Below are positions 16,796-25,067 of a stretch of DNA of 64,000 nt, in pieces. A model generated the notes under the pieces. The model was given only the letters and a program-made list of their open reading frames with translations, was not told where the DNA came from and searched no databases. The position numbers and the translations under genes were made by a program. The stretch is from Erythrobacter donghaensis (GTDB lineage: Bacteria; Pseudomonadota; Alphaproteobacteria; Sphingomonadales; Sphingomonadaceae), in assembly GCF_002155425.1 (NCBI RefSeq), contig NZ_MUYG01000011.1:310001-374000 (forward strand), in the 5' to 3' direction. Each line of letters starts with the position of its first letter. The first letter of the stretch is position 1.

Positions 16796-17233
16796 ATGGT
16801 GAAATATCTCCACTCGATGATCCGCGTCACCGACCCCGATGCGACGGTCGCCTTCTTCGAACTGATCGGCCTGAAGGAAGTGCGCCGGTTCGACAGCGAG
16901 GCCGGGCGCTTCACATTGATCTTCCTCGCCGCGCCGGGGCAGGAGGGGCTGGCCGAGGTCGAACTGACCTATAACTGGCCTCCCGAAGACGGCAGCCCCG
17001 CAGAGGACTATAGTGGCGGACGCAATTTCGGGCACCTCGCCTACCGGGTGGAGGATGTCTACGAGACGTGTCAGCGCCTTGCCGATGCAGGCCACATCAT
17101 CCACCGCCCCCCGCGCGACGGGCACATGGCCTTCGTCAAATCCCCCGATGGGATCTCGGTCGAGTTGTTGCAGGAAGGCCATCTCGAACCGGCCGAACCG
17201 TGGGTCAGCATGCCCAATACTGGCAGCTGGTAA
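16796..17233 (+). CDS. gloA: Glyoxalase I-like VOC protein (lactoylglutathione lyase)
   Basis: 145-residue two-module VOC protein. The four expected metal ligands are in place: His6 (YLHSMIRV), Glu56 (AEVELTYNW), His80 (NFGHLAYRV) and Glu123 (SVELLQEG), the glyoxalase I pattern. It would isomerise the methylglyoxal-glutathione adduct to lactoylglutathione. The start ATG gives the canonical short N-terminus. It is divergent from the SIMPL gene with 78 bp between. Confidence 0.9.
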   Translation: MVKYLHSMIRVTDPDATVAFFELIGLKEVRRFDSEAGRFTLIFLAAPGQEGLAEVELTYNWPPEDGSPAEDYSGGRNFGHLAYRVEDVYETCQRLADAGHIIHRPPRDGHMAFVKSPDGISVELLQEGHLEPAEPWVSMPNTGSW

Positions 17234-17353
17234 TCCGCTTGTTCTGCGTGCTCGGGGCAATATACCCGGTGTAAACCATTAAAAAATCAGGGATGGTTGC
17301 GCGGCCCCCGCAAGTCATGTAATTTGACGACTTGCTTGGGGAGGGGGGTCGCC

Positions 17354-18787
17354 TTGTCCATTACGGAGCCCGACCTGTGGCAGTGGCTTGCCCTGCTACA
17401 GCGTGAATTGCTGCTGTTTGCCGGTGTGTTCTTCCTGATTGGCGCGCTCGACGATCTTGCGGTCGATGCGCTGTGGCTGTGGCTCAAGGCCACGGGGCGC
17501 GCGGTGACGCAGCGGCGCAGCCGGCTGGCGCTGCGCGGGCGGAAGCTGTCCGGGCCGGTCGCGGTGCTGATCCCGGCCTGGCAGGAAGCCGCGGTGATCG
17601 GCCAGACCATCCGCCACCTGCTCGCCAGCTGGCCGCAGGCCGAGCTCCGGCTCTATGTCGGCTGCTATCGCAACGATCCGGCGACGCTCGGCGCGGGGAT
17701 AGCCGCGGCGGCGGGTGATACGCGGCTGCGGCTGGTGATCCACGACCGCGAGGGGCCGACCACCAAGGCCGATTGCCTCAACCGCCTATTCGCCGCGCTG
17801 CTGCTCGACGAGGAACGCGCCGGGCGGCGCTTTACCGCGATCCTCTTCCACGATGCCGAGGACATGGTCGATCCCGCCGCGCTTGGCCTGCTGGACGAAG
17901 CCATCGCGCAAGGGGCGGATTTCGTGCAGCTTCCGGTTGAGCCGCTGGTGGTGCGCCATCGCGGCTGGCTCGCGCGGCAGATCGGCAGCCATTATTGCGA
18001 GGAATTTGCCGAGGCACATGGCAAGGCGATGGTGGTGCGCGATGCGCTTGGGGCGGGCCTGCCGGGGGCGGGCGTGGGCTGTGCCGCCTCGCGCCGGGCG
18101 ATCGACCGGCTGATCGCGCGGCATCAGGCACAGGGCGGCGGCGGCCTGCCCTTCGCCAGCGATTCGCTGACCGAGGATTACGAGCTCGGCCTCGCCATCG
18201 CCGCGGCGGGCGGGCGCTGCCGCTTTGTCCGGGCGCGCGGCGGGGACGGGCGGCTGATCGCCACCCGCGCCTTCTTTCCGCACCGCTTCGACACGGTGAT
18301 CCGCCAGAAGAGCCGCTGGGTGCTGGGCATCGCCTTGCAGGGCTGGGACCGGGTCGGCTGGGCCGGGGGCGCATCGGAGTTCTGGATGCGTGCGCGCGAC
18401 CGGCGCGGGCCGCTCACCGCGCTGGTGCTGCTGGCAGGCTATGCGCTGGTGCTGCTGACCGGGCTGCTGGGCGCGGCGGTGGTGGCGGGCGTGGCCGAGC
18501 CTGCGCCGCTCACCCCGCTGCTGGCGGCGGTGCTGATCGCCAACGCGCTCGCCTTTGCCTGGCGGATCGTCATGCGCTTTGCCTTCACCGCCCGCGAATA
18601 TGGCCTGCGCGAAGGCCTGTGGGCGGTGCTGCGCCTGCCGCTCGCCAATGTCGTCGCGATCATTGCGGGGCGGCGTGCGGTGTTCGCCTATGCCCGCAAT
18701 CTCGGCGGGCGGGCGGTGGTGTGGGACAAGACCGAGCATGACACGCACCCGGCGTCCGGCGACGCGATCAAGGCCGGGCCCGCGTGA
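17354..18787 (+). CDS. Membrane glycosyltransferase, NfrB-like family 2
   Basis: About 477 residues. An N-terminal membrane helix (RELLLFAGVFFLIGALDDLA) is followed by a GT2 domain (PVAVLIPAWQEAAVIGQTIR; the metal-binding FHDAEDMVDP; acceptor-side SLTEDYELGL; and RQKSRWVLGIALQGWDR, a Q/RxxRW-like motif). C-terminal helices are at about 365-415. This is the layout of the inner-membrane subunit NfrB and processive exopolysaccharide synthases. TTG 17354 is chosen because a G-rich ribosome site (17341-17349) precedes it; a TTG at 17297 would add unconserved residues. It overlaps the next gene (GTGA). Confidence 0.8.
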   Translation: MSITEPDLWQWLALLQRELLLFAGVFFLIGALDDLAVDALWLWLKATGRAVTQRRSRLALRGRKLSGPVAVLIPAWQEAAVIGQTIRHLLASWPQAELRLYVGCYRNDPATLGAGIAAAAGDTRLRLVIHDREGPTTKADCLNRLFAALLLDEERAGRRFTAILFHDAEDMVDPAALGLLDEAIAQGADFVQLPVEPLVVRHRGWLARQIGSHYCEEFAEAHGKAMVVRDALGAGLPGAGVGCAASRRAIDRLIARHQAQGGGGLPFASDSLTEDYELGLAIAAAGGRCRFVRARGGDGRLIATRAFFPHRFDTVIRQKSRWVLGIALQGWDRVGWAGGASEFWMRARDRRGPLTALVLLAGYALVLLTGLLGAAVVAGVAEPAPLTPLLAAVLIANALAFAWRIVMRFAFTAREYGLREGLWAVLRLPLANVVAIIAGRRAVFAYARNLGGRAVVWDKTEHDTHPASGDAIKAGPA

Positions 18788-19917
18788 CAGGCGGGTCAGC
18801 CCATGCGGCTGCGGGCGCGAGGCTGCGGGGAGGTCCGCTGGTGATGCTGGCGCTGGTGCTGGCAGGCTGGGCGACGGCGCGCACGGTGTGGTGGGACGAT
18901 CCTTTCGCGTCCGCCGTTGCAGAGGCTGACGCGGGGCCGTTTGCCACGGCTGGCGTTCCGACAAAGCCCTCGCCGCCTGCCGCTTTCGCGGCGACGGAAC
19001 GCGCGACCGACGCACTACTGCTCGCCGCGCCGGGGTGGCTGCCCAAGCGACGCCGCCCCGTTCTCCCCGCTATGCGCCTAGCCGCGGGTGCGAGCCCGGT
19101 GGCCCGTCCACCCGGCGGGAGCGATCCGCGCACCATTATCAGTCCCGCGCCGCGCGCTGCTCCTTCCGCCGCGCCTGTTGAGCCGCAAGCGCCGCCCTTC
19201 GCCCCGTTCCTGCCTGCGCCCGCATTTGCCCCCGACCGCGCGCAGCCGAAGCGCTGGTCTCTCGATGGCTGGGCCTTCTGGCGGCAGGGGTCGAGCGCCG
19301 CGCCGGTCAGCCAGGGGCGGGTGCCGGTCTATGGCGCGAGTCAGGCGGGCGCGGTGCTGCAATATCGCCTCGCCCCGTCCTCGCCGCATGACCCGCGGCT
19401 CTATGCCCGCGCCTACCGCGCGCTGGTGCGGCGGGGGGAGAGCGAGCTGGCGCTGGGCGCTTCGGCCCGCCCGCTCCCCCGTGTGCCGCTGCGCGTGGCG
19501 GGCGAGGTGCGCTACACCGATGCCGCCTTCAGCAACAGCTGGCGCCCGGCGGCCTATGCCGTCACCGAGATTCCGCCGCTGCACCTGCCGCTCGGGACCC
19601 GGCTGGAAGCCTATGGACAGGCTGGCTGGGTCGGCGGGCCGCAGCCGACCCCCTTTGCCGACGGGCAGGCGAGCCTCACGCGCGAGCTGCCCGCGCTTGC
19701 ACGCCTTTCGGGCGATCGCCTGCGTCTCAGCCTCGGTGCGGCGGCGTGGGGCGGGGCGCAGGAGGATGCGCAGCGCCTCGATATCGGCCCGACGCTGCGG
19801 TTCGACCTGCGGATCGGTGAGGTGCCCGCGCGCATTTCGGTCGACTGGCGCGAGCAGGTTGCGGGCGACGCCGCGCCGCGATCGGGCATGGCGGTGACGC
19901 TGGCGACGGGGTTTTGA
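18784..19917 (+). CDS. Exported outer-membrane-like partner of the glycosyltransferase
   Basis: 377-residue protein starting at a GTG that overlaps the glycosyltransferase stop, so the two are co-translated. A hydrophobic N-terminal segment (about 18-34) is followed by a Pro/Ala-rich linker to about residue 150. The C-terminal 220 residues alternate short amphipathic strands (YRLAPSS, LYARAYRALVRRGESELALG, LRVAGEVRYTDA, LRFDLRIGEVPARISVDWRE) and end in MAVTLATGF, a terminal aromatic typical of outer-membrane barrels. It resembles the C-terminal part of NfrA-type proteins, but I could not confirm homology. Confidence 0.65.
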   Translation: MTGGSAHAAAGARLRGGPLVMLALVLAGWATARTVWWDDPFASAVAEADAGPFATAGVPTKPSPPAAFAATERATDALLLAAPGWLPKRRRPVLPAMRLAAGASPVARPPGGSDPRTIISPAPRAAPSAAPVEPQAPPFAPFLPAPAFAPDRAQPKRWSLDGWAFWRQGSSAAPVSQGRVPVYGASQAGAVLQYRLAPSSPHDPRLYARAYRALVRRGESELALGASARPLPRVPLRVAGEVRYTDAAFSNSWRPAAYAVTEIPPLHLPLGTRLEAYGQAGWVGGPQPTPFADGQASLTRELPALARLSGDRLRLSLGAAAWGGAQEDAQRLDIGPTLRFDLRIGEVPARISVDWREQVAGDAAPRSGMAVTLATGF

Positions 19918-19962
19918 CGGTTTTTGGCTTTTGGGCCACCTTTCGGTGGCGCAGACGCTCTC

Positions 19963-20040
19963 GTTCTTTGGCCGCCCCGCCGCCCCACCCGGCCACCGTG
20001 ACCTGGTGGTACTATCGGCGGCCGGGTTGGGCCAAAGAAC
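19963..20040. repeat. Nested palindromic element between genes
   Basis: An outer perfect 11-bp inverted repeat (GTTCTTTGGCC, 19963-19973, with 20030-20040) encloses an inner perfect 8-bp repeat (ACCCGGCC, 19987-19994, with 20020-20027). The whole could fold as one interrupted 78-nt hairpin or cruciform. A smaller hairpin (GCCACC/GGTGGC around TTTC, 19935-19950) precedes it. There is no T-run, so it is not a standard terminator. The rest of the 225-bp gap holds nothing recognised. Confidence 0.55.
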
Positions 20041-20142
20041 AAGAACGCGGGGCGGGAGGTCTGCATCGCGCGTCAGCGCGATCGTAGAACAAGTGCGCGC
20101 CACGCCTTCCAACCCCCCGCCGCCTCGGCTAGCGTCAGCGGC

Positions 20143-21060
20143 ATGGACGTTTACCTGCCCATCGCGAATCTCTCGGTCAACGGGCTCTATATCGTCCTGC
20201 TGGGCGGGCTGACGGGCATCCTGTCGGGCCTGTTCGGCGTGGGCGGCGGGTTTCTGACGACCCCGCTGCTGATCTTCTACGGCATCCCCCCCACGGTCGC
20301 GGCGGCGTCGGCAGCGACGCAGGTGACCGGCGCGAGCGTCTCGGGCGTGCTCGCCCATTCGCGCCGCAAGGGGGTGGATTACCGGATGGGCGGGGTGATG
20401 GTCGGCGGGGGGATCATCGGCGCGCTGATCGGGGCGGTGCTGTTCAGCGCGCTGCAATCGCTCGGCCAGATCGACGTTGTGATCAGCATTCTCTACGTGC
20501 TGATGCTCGGTTCGATCGGGACGCTGATGCTGCGCGAGGCGGTGAGCGCGATCCGCCCCGGGATGCTCGGCAAGGGCGGGGCGCAGGTGAAGAAACGCCG
20601 CCACCACCCGCTGGTCGCCAGTCTGCCCTATCGCTGGCGGTTCTATGCCTCGGGCCTGTATATCTCGCCGCTGGCTCCGGCGATCCTCGGGATGCTGGTC
20701 GGGATCCTGACCATGCTGATGGGCGTGGGCGGCGGGTTCCTGCTGGTGCCGGCAATGCTCTACATCCTCGGCATGAGCGGCAATGTCGTGGTCGGCACCT
20801 CGCTGTTCCAGATCCTGTTCGTGACGATGGTCACCACCATGACCCATGCGCTGACGACCAAGGCGGTCGATCTGGTGCTGGCCGCGCTGCTGCTGCTGGG
20901 ATCGGTGCTGGGCGCGCAGTTCGGCACGCAGATCGCGCTGAAGGCCAAGCCCGAATATCTGCGCCTCGCGCTCGCGGCGCTGGTGCTGCTGATCGCCCTG
21001 CGGATGCTCTACGGCCTCGGCGTGCAGCCTGACGAGATCTACACCGTGGTGCCGCTTTGA
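20143..21060 (+). CDS. TauE/SafE-family membrane permease
   Basis: 305-residue polytopic membrane protein with the internal duplication typical of the family: LFGVGGGFLTTPLL near residue 32 and LMGVGGGFLLVPAM near 195. About eight membrane helices are separated by a basic cytoplasmic loop (KKRRHHPL). The family exports sulfite, sulfoacetate or other organosulfur anions, but most members are uncharacterised. It is followed within 5 bp by a TIGR02186 gene, a recurrent pairing in alphaproteobacteria, so the two likely work as one unit. Confidence 0.9.
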   Translation: MDVYLPIANLSVNGLYIVLLGGLTGILSGLFGVGGGFLTTPLLIFYGIPPTVAAASAATQVTGASVSGVLAHSRRKGVDYRMGGVMVGGGIIGALIGAVLFSALQSLGQIDVVISILYVLMLGSIGTLMLREAVSAIRPGMLGKGGAQVKKRRHHPLVASLPYRWRFYASGLYISPLAPAILGMLVGILTMLMGVGGGFLLVPAMLYILGMSGNVVVGTSLFQILFVTMVTTMTHALTTKAVDLVLAALLLLGSVLGAQFGTQIALKAKPEYLRLALAALVLLIALRMLYGLGVQPDEIYTVVPL

Positions 21061-21064
21061 GGGG

Positions 21065-21853
21065 GTGGCCGTGAGGTGGCCGGCGCGCCTGATCCTCGCC
21101 GTGCTTGTCTGGGAAGGCCTGACCGCAACCCCCGCGCTCGCCCAGCGCGAGCCGGTGCTGGTGCCCGCCGTCAGCCAGTCGCGGATCGAGGTGCGTCAGG
21201 GCTTCACTGGCGCGCGGCTGCTGCTCTATGGCGCGGTGATCGATCCGGCGGGCGCAGGCAGCCGGGGCGAGGATTACGACATCGTCGTCGTGCTCAAGGG
21301 CCCGTCCGAAGCAGTGCGCATCCGCGAGAAGGAACGTATCGCCGGGATCTGGGCCAATGCCGAATCGAGCGATTTCCGCTCGGCCCCGGCGTTCTTCGCA
21401 GTCGCATCCTCGCGGCCCGTCAGCGAGATCGTCGATGAACGCACCGCCGCGATCTACGAACTCGGCACCGAGTTCATCCAGCTCAGCCCGAGCGGCGAGA
21501 TCGACCCCGAGGAACAGGCCCGCTTTGCCAAGGGCCTGGTCGAGCTGCGCCAACGCCAGGGGCTGTATCAGGAAGACCCCGGCGGGGTGCGCATCGCCGA
21601 AAAGGTGCTCTATCAGGCGCGCATCAACCTGCCCTCCAACGTGACCACCGGACGCTACACCGCCGAAACCTTCGCCATCGCGCGCGGCCGCGTGCTGGCG
21701 AGCGCGACCGCGCGGATCGAGGTGGTCAAGGCGGGACTGGAAGGGCAGGTCGTCACCGCCGCGCAGCGCTGGTCGTTCCTCTACGGGCTGGGCGCGATCG
21801 GGCTGTCGCTGATGATGGGCTGGATCGCCGGGCGCCTGTTCGCGCGCGGCTAA
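21065..21853 (+). CDS. TIGR02186-family exported membrane-anchored protein
   Basis: 262-residue protein with a signal peptide (cleavage near TPALAQ), a periplasmic region with GFTGARLLLYGAV and DYDIVVVLKGP blocks typical of TIGR02186, and a C-terminal membrane helix (FLYGLGAIGLSLMMGWIAG) near residue 240. Function is unknown; the family repeatedly neighbours TauE-like permeases and this gene follows one by 4 bp. GTG 21065 and GTG 21071 are both possible starts; the latter is better spaced from the GAGGGGG stretch. Confidence 0.85.
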   Translation: MAVRWPARLILAVLVWEGLTATPALAQREPVLVPAVSQSRIEVRQGFTGARLLLYGAVIDPAGAGSRGEDYDIVVVLKGPSEAVRIREKERIAGIWANAESSDFRSAPAFFAVASSRPVSEIVDERTAAIYELGTEFIQLSPSGEIDPEEQARFAKGLVELRQRQGLYQEDPGGVRIAEKVLYQARINLPSNVTTGRYTAETFAIARGRVLASATARIEVVKAGLEGQVVTAAQRWSFLYGLGAIGLSLMMGWIAGRLFARG

Positions 21854-21972
21854 GCGTCCGTCGCCCCCGCTTGGCGCCGCGCGCTGCCAAGGCGCTTTGT
21901 TGACGCGATTTTAACCCTGCCCACCCTATTCCTCGCTCGCGGATGGCAACACCGCGCAGGGAAAAGGCGCCA

Positions 21973-23679
21973 ATGACCGATCACGGCAGGCAGGATTTTG
22001 AACGCTTCACCGGCCCCAATCCGGCGGGCGAGGAAGAGCGGGCCGCCGCCCATGCCGCCGCGCCGGCGCAGGGGCCCGACAACGCGCGCCTGCCGATCGG
22101 AGTGGTGCTGGAGATTTCGGGCTCGGGCTCGCAGATCGCGCTTGATCTGCAGCGCATCAACGAATGCATGGGCGATGCCGATGCCTCGATCGCGATGGCC
22201 GGGCAGGTCGGCAGCCAGATCAAGATCCGCGTCGGCGACAGCTGGCTGCTCGCCAACGTGCGCGACCAGCGCAAGGACCGCCGCACCGATGGCGGGATCA
22301 TCGCCAATATCGACTTCCTCGGCGAAGGCGGCGAGGAAAAGCTGACCGGGCGCATCCACGGTTTCCGGCGCGGGGTCACCCGCTATCCGATTCCCGGTGC
22401 GATGATCTATCCCTGCACCACCAAGGATCTCGAACAGATTTACGCCAGCGATGGCCGCGCCAGCATCACCATCGGCAAGGTCTTCCCCACAAAGGATATC
22501 CGCGCCGGGCTCTATGTCGATGCGATGCTGGGCAAGCACTTCGCGCTGCTCGGCTCGACCGGCACCGGCAAGTCGACCAGCGCTGCGCTGATCCTGCACC
22601 GCATCTGCGAAGCCGCGCCCAAGGGTCACATCGTCATGATCGACCCGCATGGCGAATATTCAGCCGCGTTCCGCCAGATCGGCCAGATCCTCGACGTGTC
22701 GAACCTGCAGATGCCCTACTGGCTGATGAATTTCGAAGAGCACGCCGAAGTTCTGCTCTCCAGCAGCGGCAACGAAAGGCAGATGGACGCCGACATTCTC
22801 GGCAAGGTGCTGCTCGCCGCGCGGTCGAAGAACCGGCTGGCGCAGACCATGGGCAAGATCACGGTGGATTCGCCGATCCCCTATCTGCTGTCCGATTTCG
22901 GCAACATCCTGCAGGACGAGATGGGCCGCCTCGACAAGGCGACCTCGACCGCGCCCTACATGCGGATCAAGACCAAGCTGGACGAGCTCAAGGCCGATCC
23001 GCGCTACCAGTTCATGTTCTCCGGCATGCTGGTGGGCGACACGATGGTCGAGTTCATCGGCAAGATTTTCCGCATGCCCGGCGGCGGCAAGCCGATCTCG
23101 ATCATCGACGTGTCGGGCGTGCCGTCCGACATCACCTCGACCGTGGTCGCGGTGCTCAGCCGCCTTGTCTTCGATTTCGCGATCTGGGGCCGCGAGGAAA
23201 AGACCCGGCCCGTGCTGCTGGTGTGCGAGGAAGCGCACCGTTACGTCCCCAACGAGAAGAACGCCGATGGCTCGTCGGTCGGCAAGATCCTCAGCCGGAT
23301 CGCCAAGGAAGGGCGCAAATACGGGATTTCGCTGGGTCTCATCACCCAGCGCCCCTCCGACCTTGCCGAAGGCGTGCTGTCGCAGTGCGGCACGATCATC
23401 TCGATGCGCCTCAACAACGACCGCGACCAGGCCTTCGTGCGCGCGGCGATGCCCGAAGGTGCGCGCGGGTTCCTCGATTCGATCCCCGCCCTGCGCAACC
23501 GCGAATGCATCATCTGCGGCGAGGGTGTCGCAATCCCGATCCGCGTTGCCTTCGACAACCTCGAGGAACACAAGCGCCCGGCCTCCGAAGACCCGAGCTT
23601 CGTCGACCTGTGGAGCCAGGACGGCGGCGAGGAAGAGCTGGTCGAACGCGTGGTGATGCGCTGGAGATCGCAGGGTTAA
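21973..23679 (+). CDS. HerA-like (DUF87) ATPase
   Basis: 568-residue P-loop ATPase of the HerA/FtsK superfamily. An N-terminal HAS-barrel-like region (about 35-140) precedes Walker A LLGSTGTGKSTSAALIL (about residue 197). Walker B is in RPVLLVCEEAHRYVP and an arginine-finger/sensor region lies in ISLGLITQRPSDLAEGVLSQCG. The proteins are hexameric DNA translocases; no NurA nuclease or Sir2 partner is adjacent. An ATG at 21943 would add ten residues. The gene converges with its neighbour, the two stop codons overlapping at 23676-23679. Confidence 0.88.
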   Translation: MTDHGRQDFERFTGPNPAGEEERAAAHAAAPAQGPDNARLPIGVVLEISGSGSQIALDLQRINECMGDADASIAMAGQVGSQIKIRVGDSWLLANVRDQRKDRRTDGGIIANIDFLGEGGEEKLTGRIHGFRRGVTRYPIPGAMIYPCTTKDLEQIYASDGRASITIGKVFPTKDIRAGLYVDAMLGKHFALLGSTGTGKSTSAALILHRICEAAPKGHIVMIDPHGEYSAAFRQIGQILDVSNLQMPYWLMNFEEHAEVLLSSSGNERQMDADILGKVLLAARSKNRLAQTMGKITVDSPIPYLLSDFGNILQDEMGRLDKATSTAPYMRIKTKLDELKADPRYQFMFSGMLVGDTMVEFIGKIFRMPGGGKPISIIDVSGVPSDITSTVVAVLSRLVFDFAIWGREEKTRPVLLVCEEAHRYVPNEKNADGSSVGKILSRIAKEGRKYGISLGLITQRPSDLAEGVLSQCGTIISMRLNNDRDQAFVRAAMPEGARGFLDSIPALRNRECIICGEGVAIPIRVAFDNLEEHKRPASEDPSFVDLWSQDGGEEELVERVVMRWRSQG

Positions 23680-24199
23680 GGTTGAAGCGCCGCCAGATCG
23701 GCCATCACGCTGCTGCGGAACGTCCCGTCGATATCGAACACGCGCCATCCCTGCGGCGTCATGACCAGATCGACGCGGCGCGTGTCGACTGCGCCGAAGT
23801 TCGAGAAGGACACCCTCGCCGTTGCCCGCTCGCCCATCAGGCCGACGTAATCGATCCGGAAGCTGACATCGCCATAATCTTGGCAATTGCACACCGGATC
23901 GGCCCCGAAGCTTGCGGGCATGTCACCGCCCTGTTCCATCCGCTTTGCCAGAGTGGTGATCGCCGCGGCGAGATCGGGGTCGAAGGTCTGATCGGGCTTG
24001 CCGAACAGATCGGGCACGTCGTCGGTGGCATAGACCGCGTAGAGCCGCTCGACGAAGAGCCGTGCGTCGACCACCACGTCCGTAGCGTCGCTGGGCGGGA
24101 GCGGCGGGGGCGATTGGGCGGCGGCGGGCGCGATTGGGCGGCGGCGGGCGCGCCGGTCAGCAGCGTGACGACTGCGCCGAGGATCACGAATGGCCGCAT
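23676..24199 (-). pseudogene. Exported DUF3828-like protein disrupted by a 20-bp tandem duplication
   Basis: From the ATG at 24199 (AAGGAG site 8 nt upstream) the frame encodes a good signal peptide, MRPFVILGAVVTLLTGAPAA, then AQS. It then enters two tandem copies of a 20-bp unit (24111-24150) and continues in the wrong frame. The mature domain (SDATDVVVDARLFVERLYAV ... DPVCNCQDYGDVSF ... GWRVFDIDGTF) lies in another frame ending at 23676. Removing one copy gives an unbroken protein, ...GAPAAAQSPPPLPPSDATDV. The domain resembles DUF3828 exported proteins. This may be a true mutation, a reversible contingency repeat or a sequencing error. Confidence 0.75.
24111..24150. repeat. Perfect 20-bp tandem repeat, two copies
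   Basis: 24111-24130 and 24131-24150 are identical (CGATTGGGCGGCGGCGGGCG). The unit is not a multiple of three, so copy number decides whether the signal peptide is in frame with the mature domain. One copy, or four, gives an open frame. Confidence 0.95.
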
Positions 24200-24259
24200 T
24201 TCGATGTCTCCTTCCAACTCTGGTTCCGGACCCGCAGGGTTCGGAAGGCCGACCGGCCG

Positions 24260-24333
24260 CCCGCAGGTGCTCAAGCCTGCAAGGCTTGAAACGCACCGAG
24301 GATGACCCCGCGGAGGCGGGGTCGCAACCAAGC
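24260..24333. repeat. Intergenic two-hairpin element, copy B
   Basis: It shares flanking blocks with copy A at 13490. Hairpin one has outer GGTGC/GCACC arms plus an inner 8-bp stem TCAAGCCT/AGGCTTGA. Hairpin two is a perfect 8-bp stem (24304-24311 with 24316-24323) around the loop GGAG. The stem bases differ from copy A yet pair. It abuts the queE stop codon. Confidence 0.6.
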
Positions 24334-25067
24334 TACGTCCCGCGCGTATCCCCATAGAGGTGAATATGCATCCGGTCGCTCATTCGGAAGCCGTGTTGAA
24401 GGCAGAGATCGCTCAGCCACGCCTGCCGCGCGCGCAGGGTCGCGCTGTCGGTGCCCTCGGCCATCAGGAACACGCGCTCGGGGCGGAAGCGGTAGCGCTC
24501 TTGCAGCGCGAGCACCTCGTCGACATCCGCGGGTGAAGCGACCACGAACTTGAGGAAGGCGCGCGGCTCGCTCGCCCAGGCGTCGAGGCGTTCGGGGAGC
24601 AGCGCCAGCTCCGCCGGATTGCCGCTGTGAGACAGCTTGGGGCTGACATTGTATTGATCGACCCGAACATCGAGCCTTGCGGGCGGGGCGACGGTGCCGT
24701 TGGTCTCGATCTCCACCGTGATGTCCGGCAGGTGCGCGAGCATCTCCGCCAGCGCGGAGGCTTGCAACAGTGGTTCGCCCCCGGTGATGACGAGGCGTTT
24801 CTGGCCCAGCGCCGCGATCCGCTCAGCCGTTTCGGCAGGCGAGAGCGTCACCTGATTGGCCTTGCGGTCATAGGCCACGCCGTCGCGGTGCGGGCGGTTG
24901 TCGCCCTCGAAGTGCCACGTATAGGCCGTGTCGCACCACGTGCAGGCAAGGTTGCAGCGGCTGAGCCGCACGAAGGCGACCGGCACGCCCATGCTCGGCC
25001 CTTCGCCCTGCAACGAGGCGAAAATCTCCGGCCCGCCGGTGTCGTCGGTGGCGAGAGTGAGGTTCAT
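24333..25067 (-). CDS. queE: 7-carboxy-7-deazaguanine synthase
   Basis: 244-residue radical-SAM enzyme. The iron-sulfur motif is CNLACTWC (CxxxCxxC, residues about 38-45), preceded by FASLQGEGPSMGVPVAFVRLS. SAM-binding GGEPLLQ and the IETNGT strand follow. It converts carboxy-tetrahydropterin to 7-carboxy-7-deazaguanine in the queuosine/7-deazaguanine pathway. No other que gene is adjacent. A large inverted repeat lies in the leader. Confidence 0.93.
   Translation of the reverse strand: MNLTLATDDTGGPEIFASLQGEGPSMGVPVAFVRLSRCNLACTWCDTAYTWHFEGDNRPHRDGVAYDRKANQVTLSPAETAERIAALGQKRLVITGGEPLLQASALAEMLAHLPDITVEIETNGTVAPPARLDVRVDQYNVSPKLSHSGNPAELALLPERLDAWASEPRAFLKFVVASPADVDEVLALQERYRFRPERVFLMAEGTDSATLRARQAWLSDLCLQHGFRMSDRMHIHLYGDTRGT

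Noticed and set aside
21900..21931. TTGACG with a CTATTC-like -10 ahead of the HerA-like gene
   Set aside because: Spacing is 20 nt and the -10 match is poor.
24111..24150. CRISPR-like direct repeat
   Set aside because: There are only two units directly abutting without spacers; it is a tandem duplication inside a gene.
22164..24305. A 713-codon plus-strand frame over the HerA-like gene
   Set aside because: It is a frame-shifted shadow of the DUF87 ATPase (low-complexity Arg/His/Gln) and crosses into the next convergent gene.
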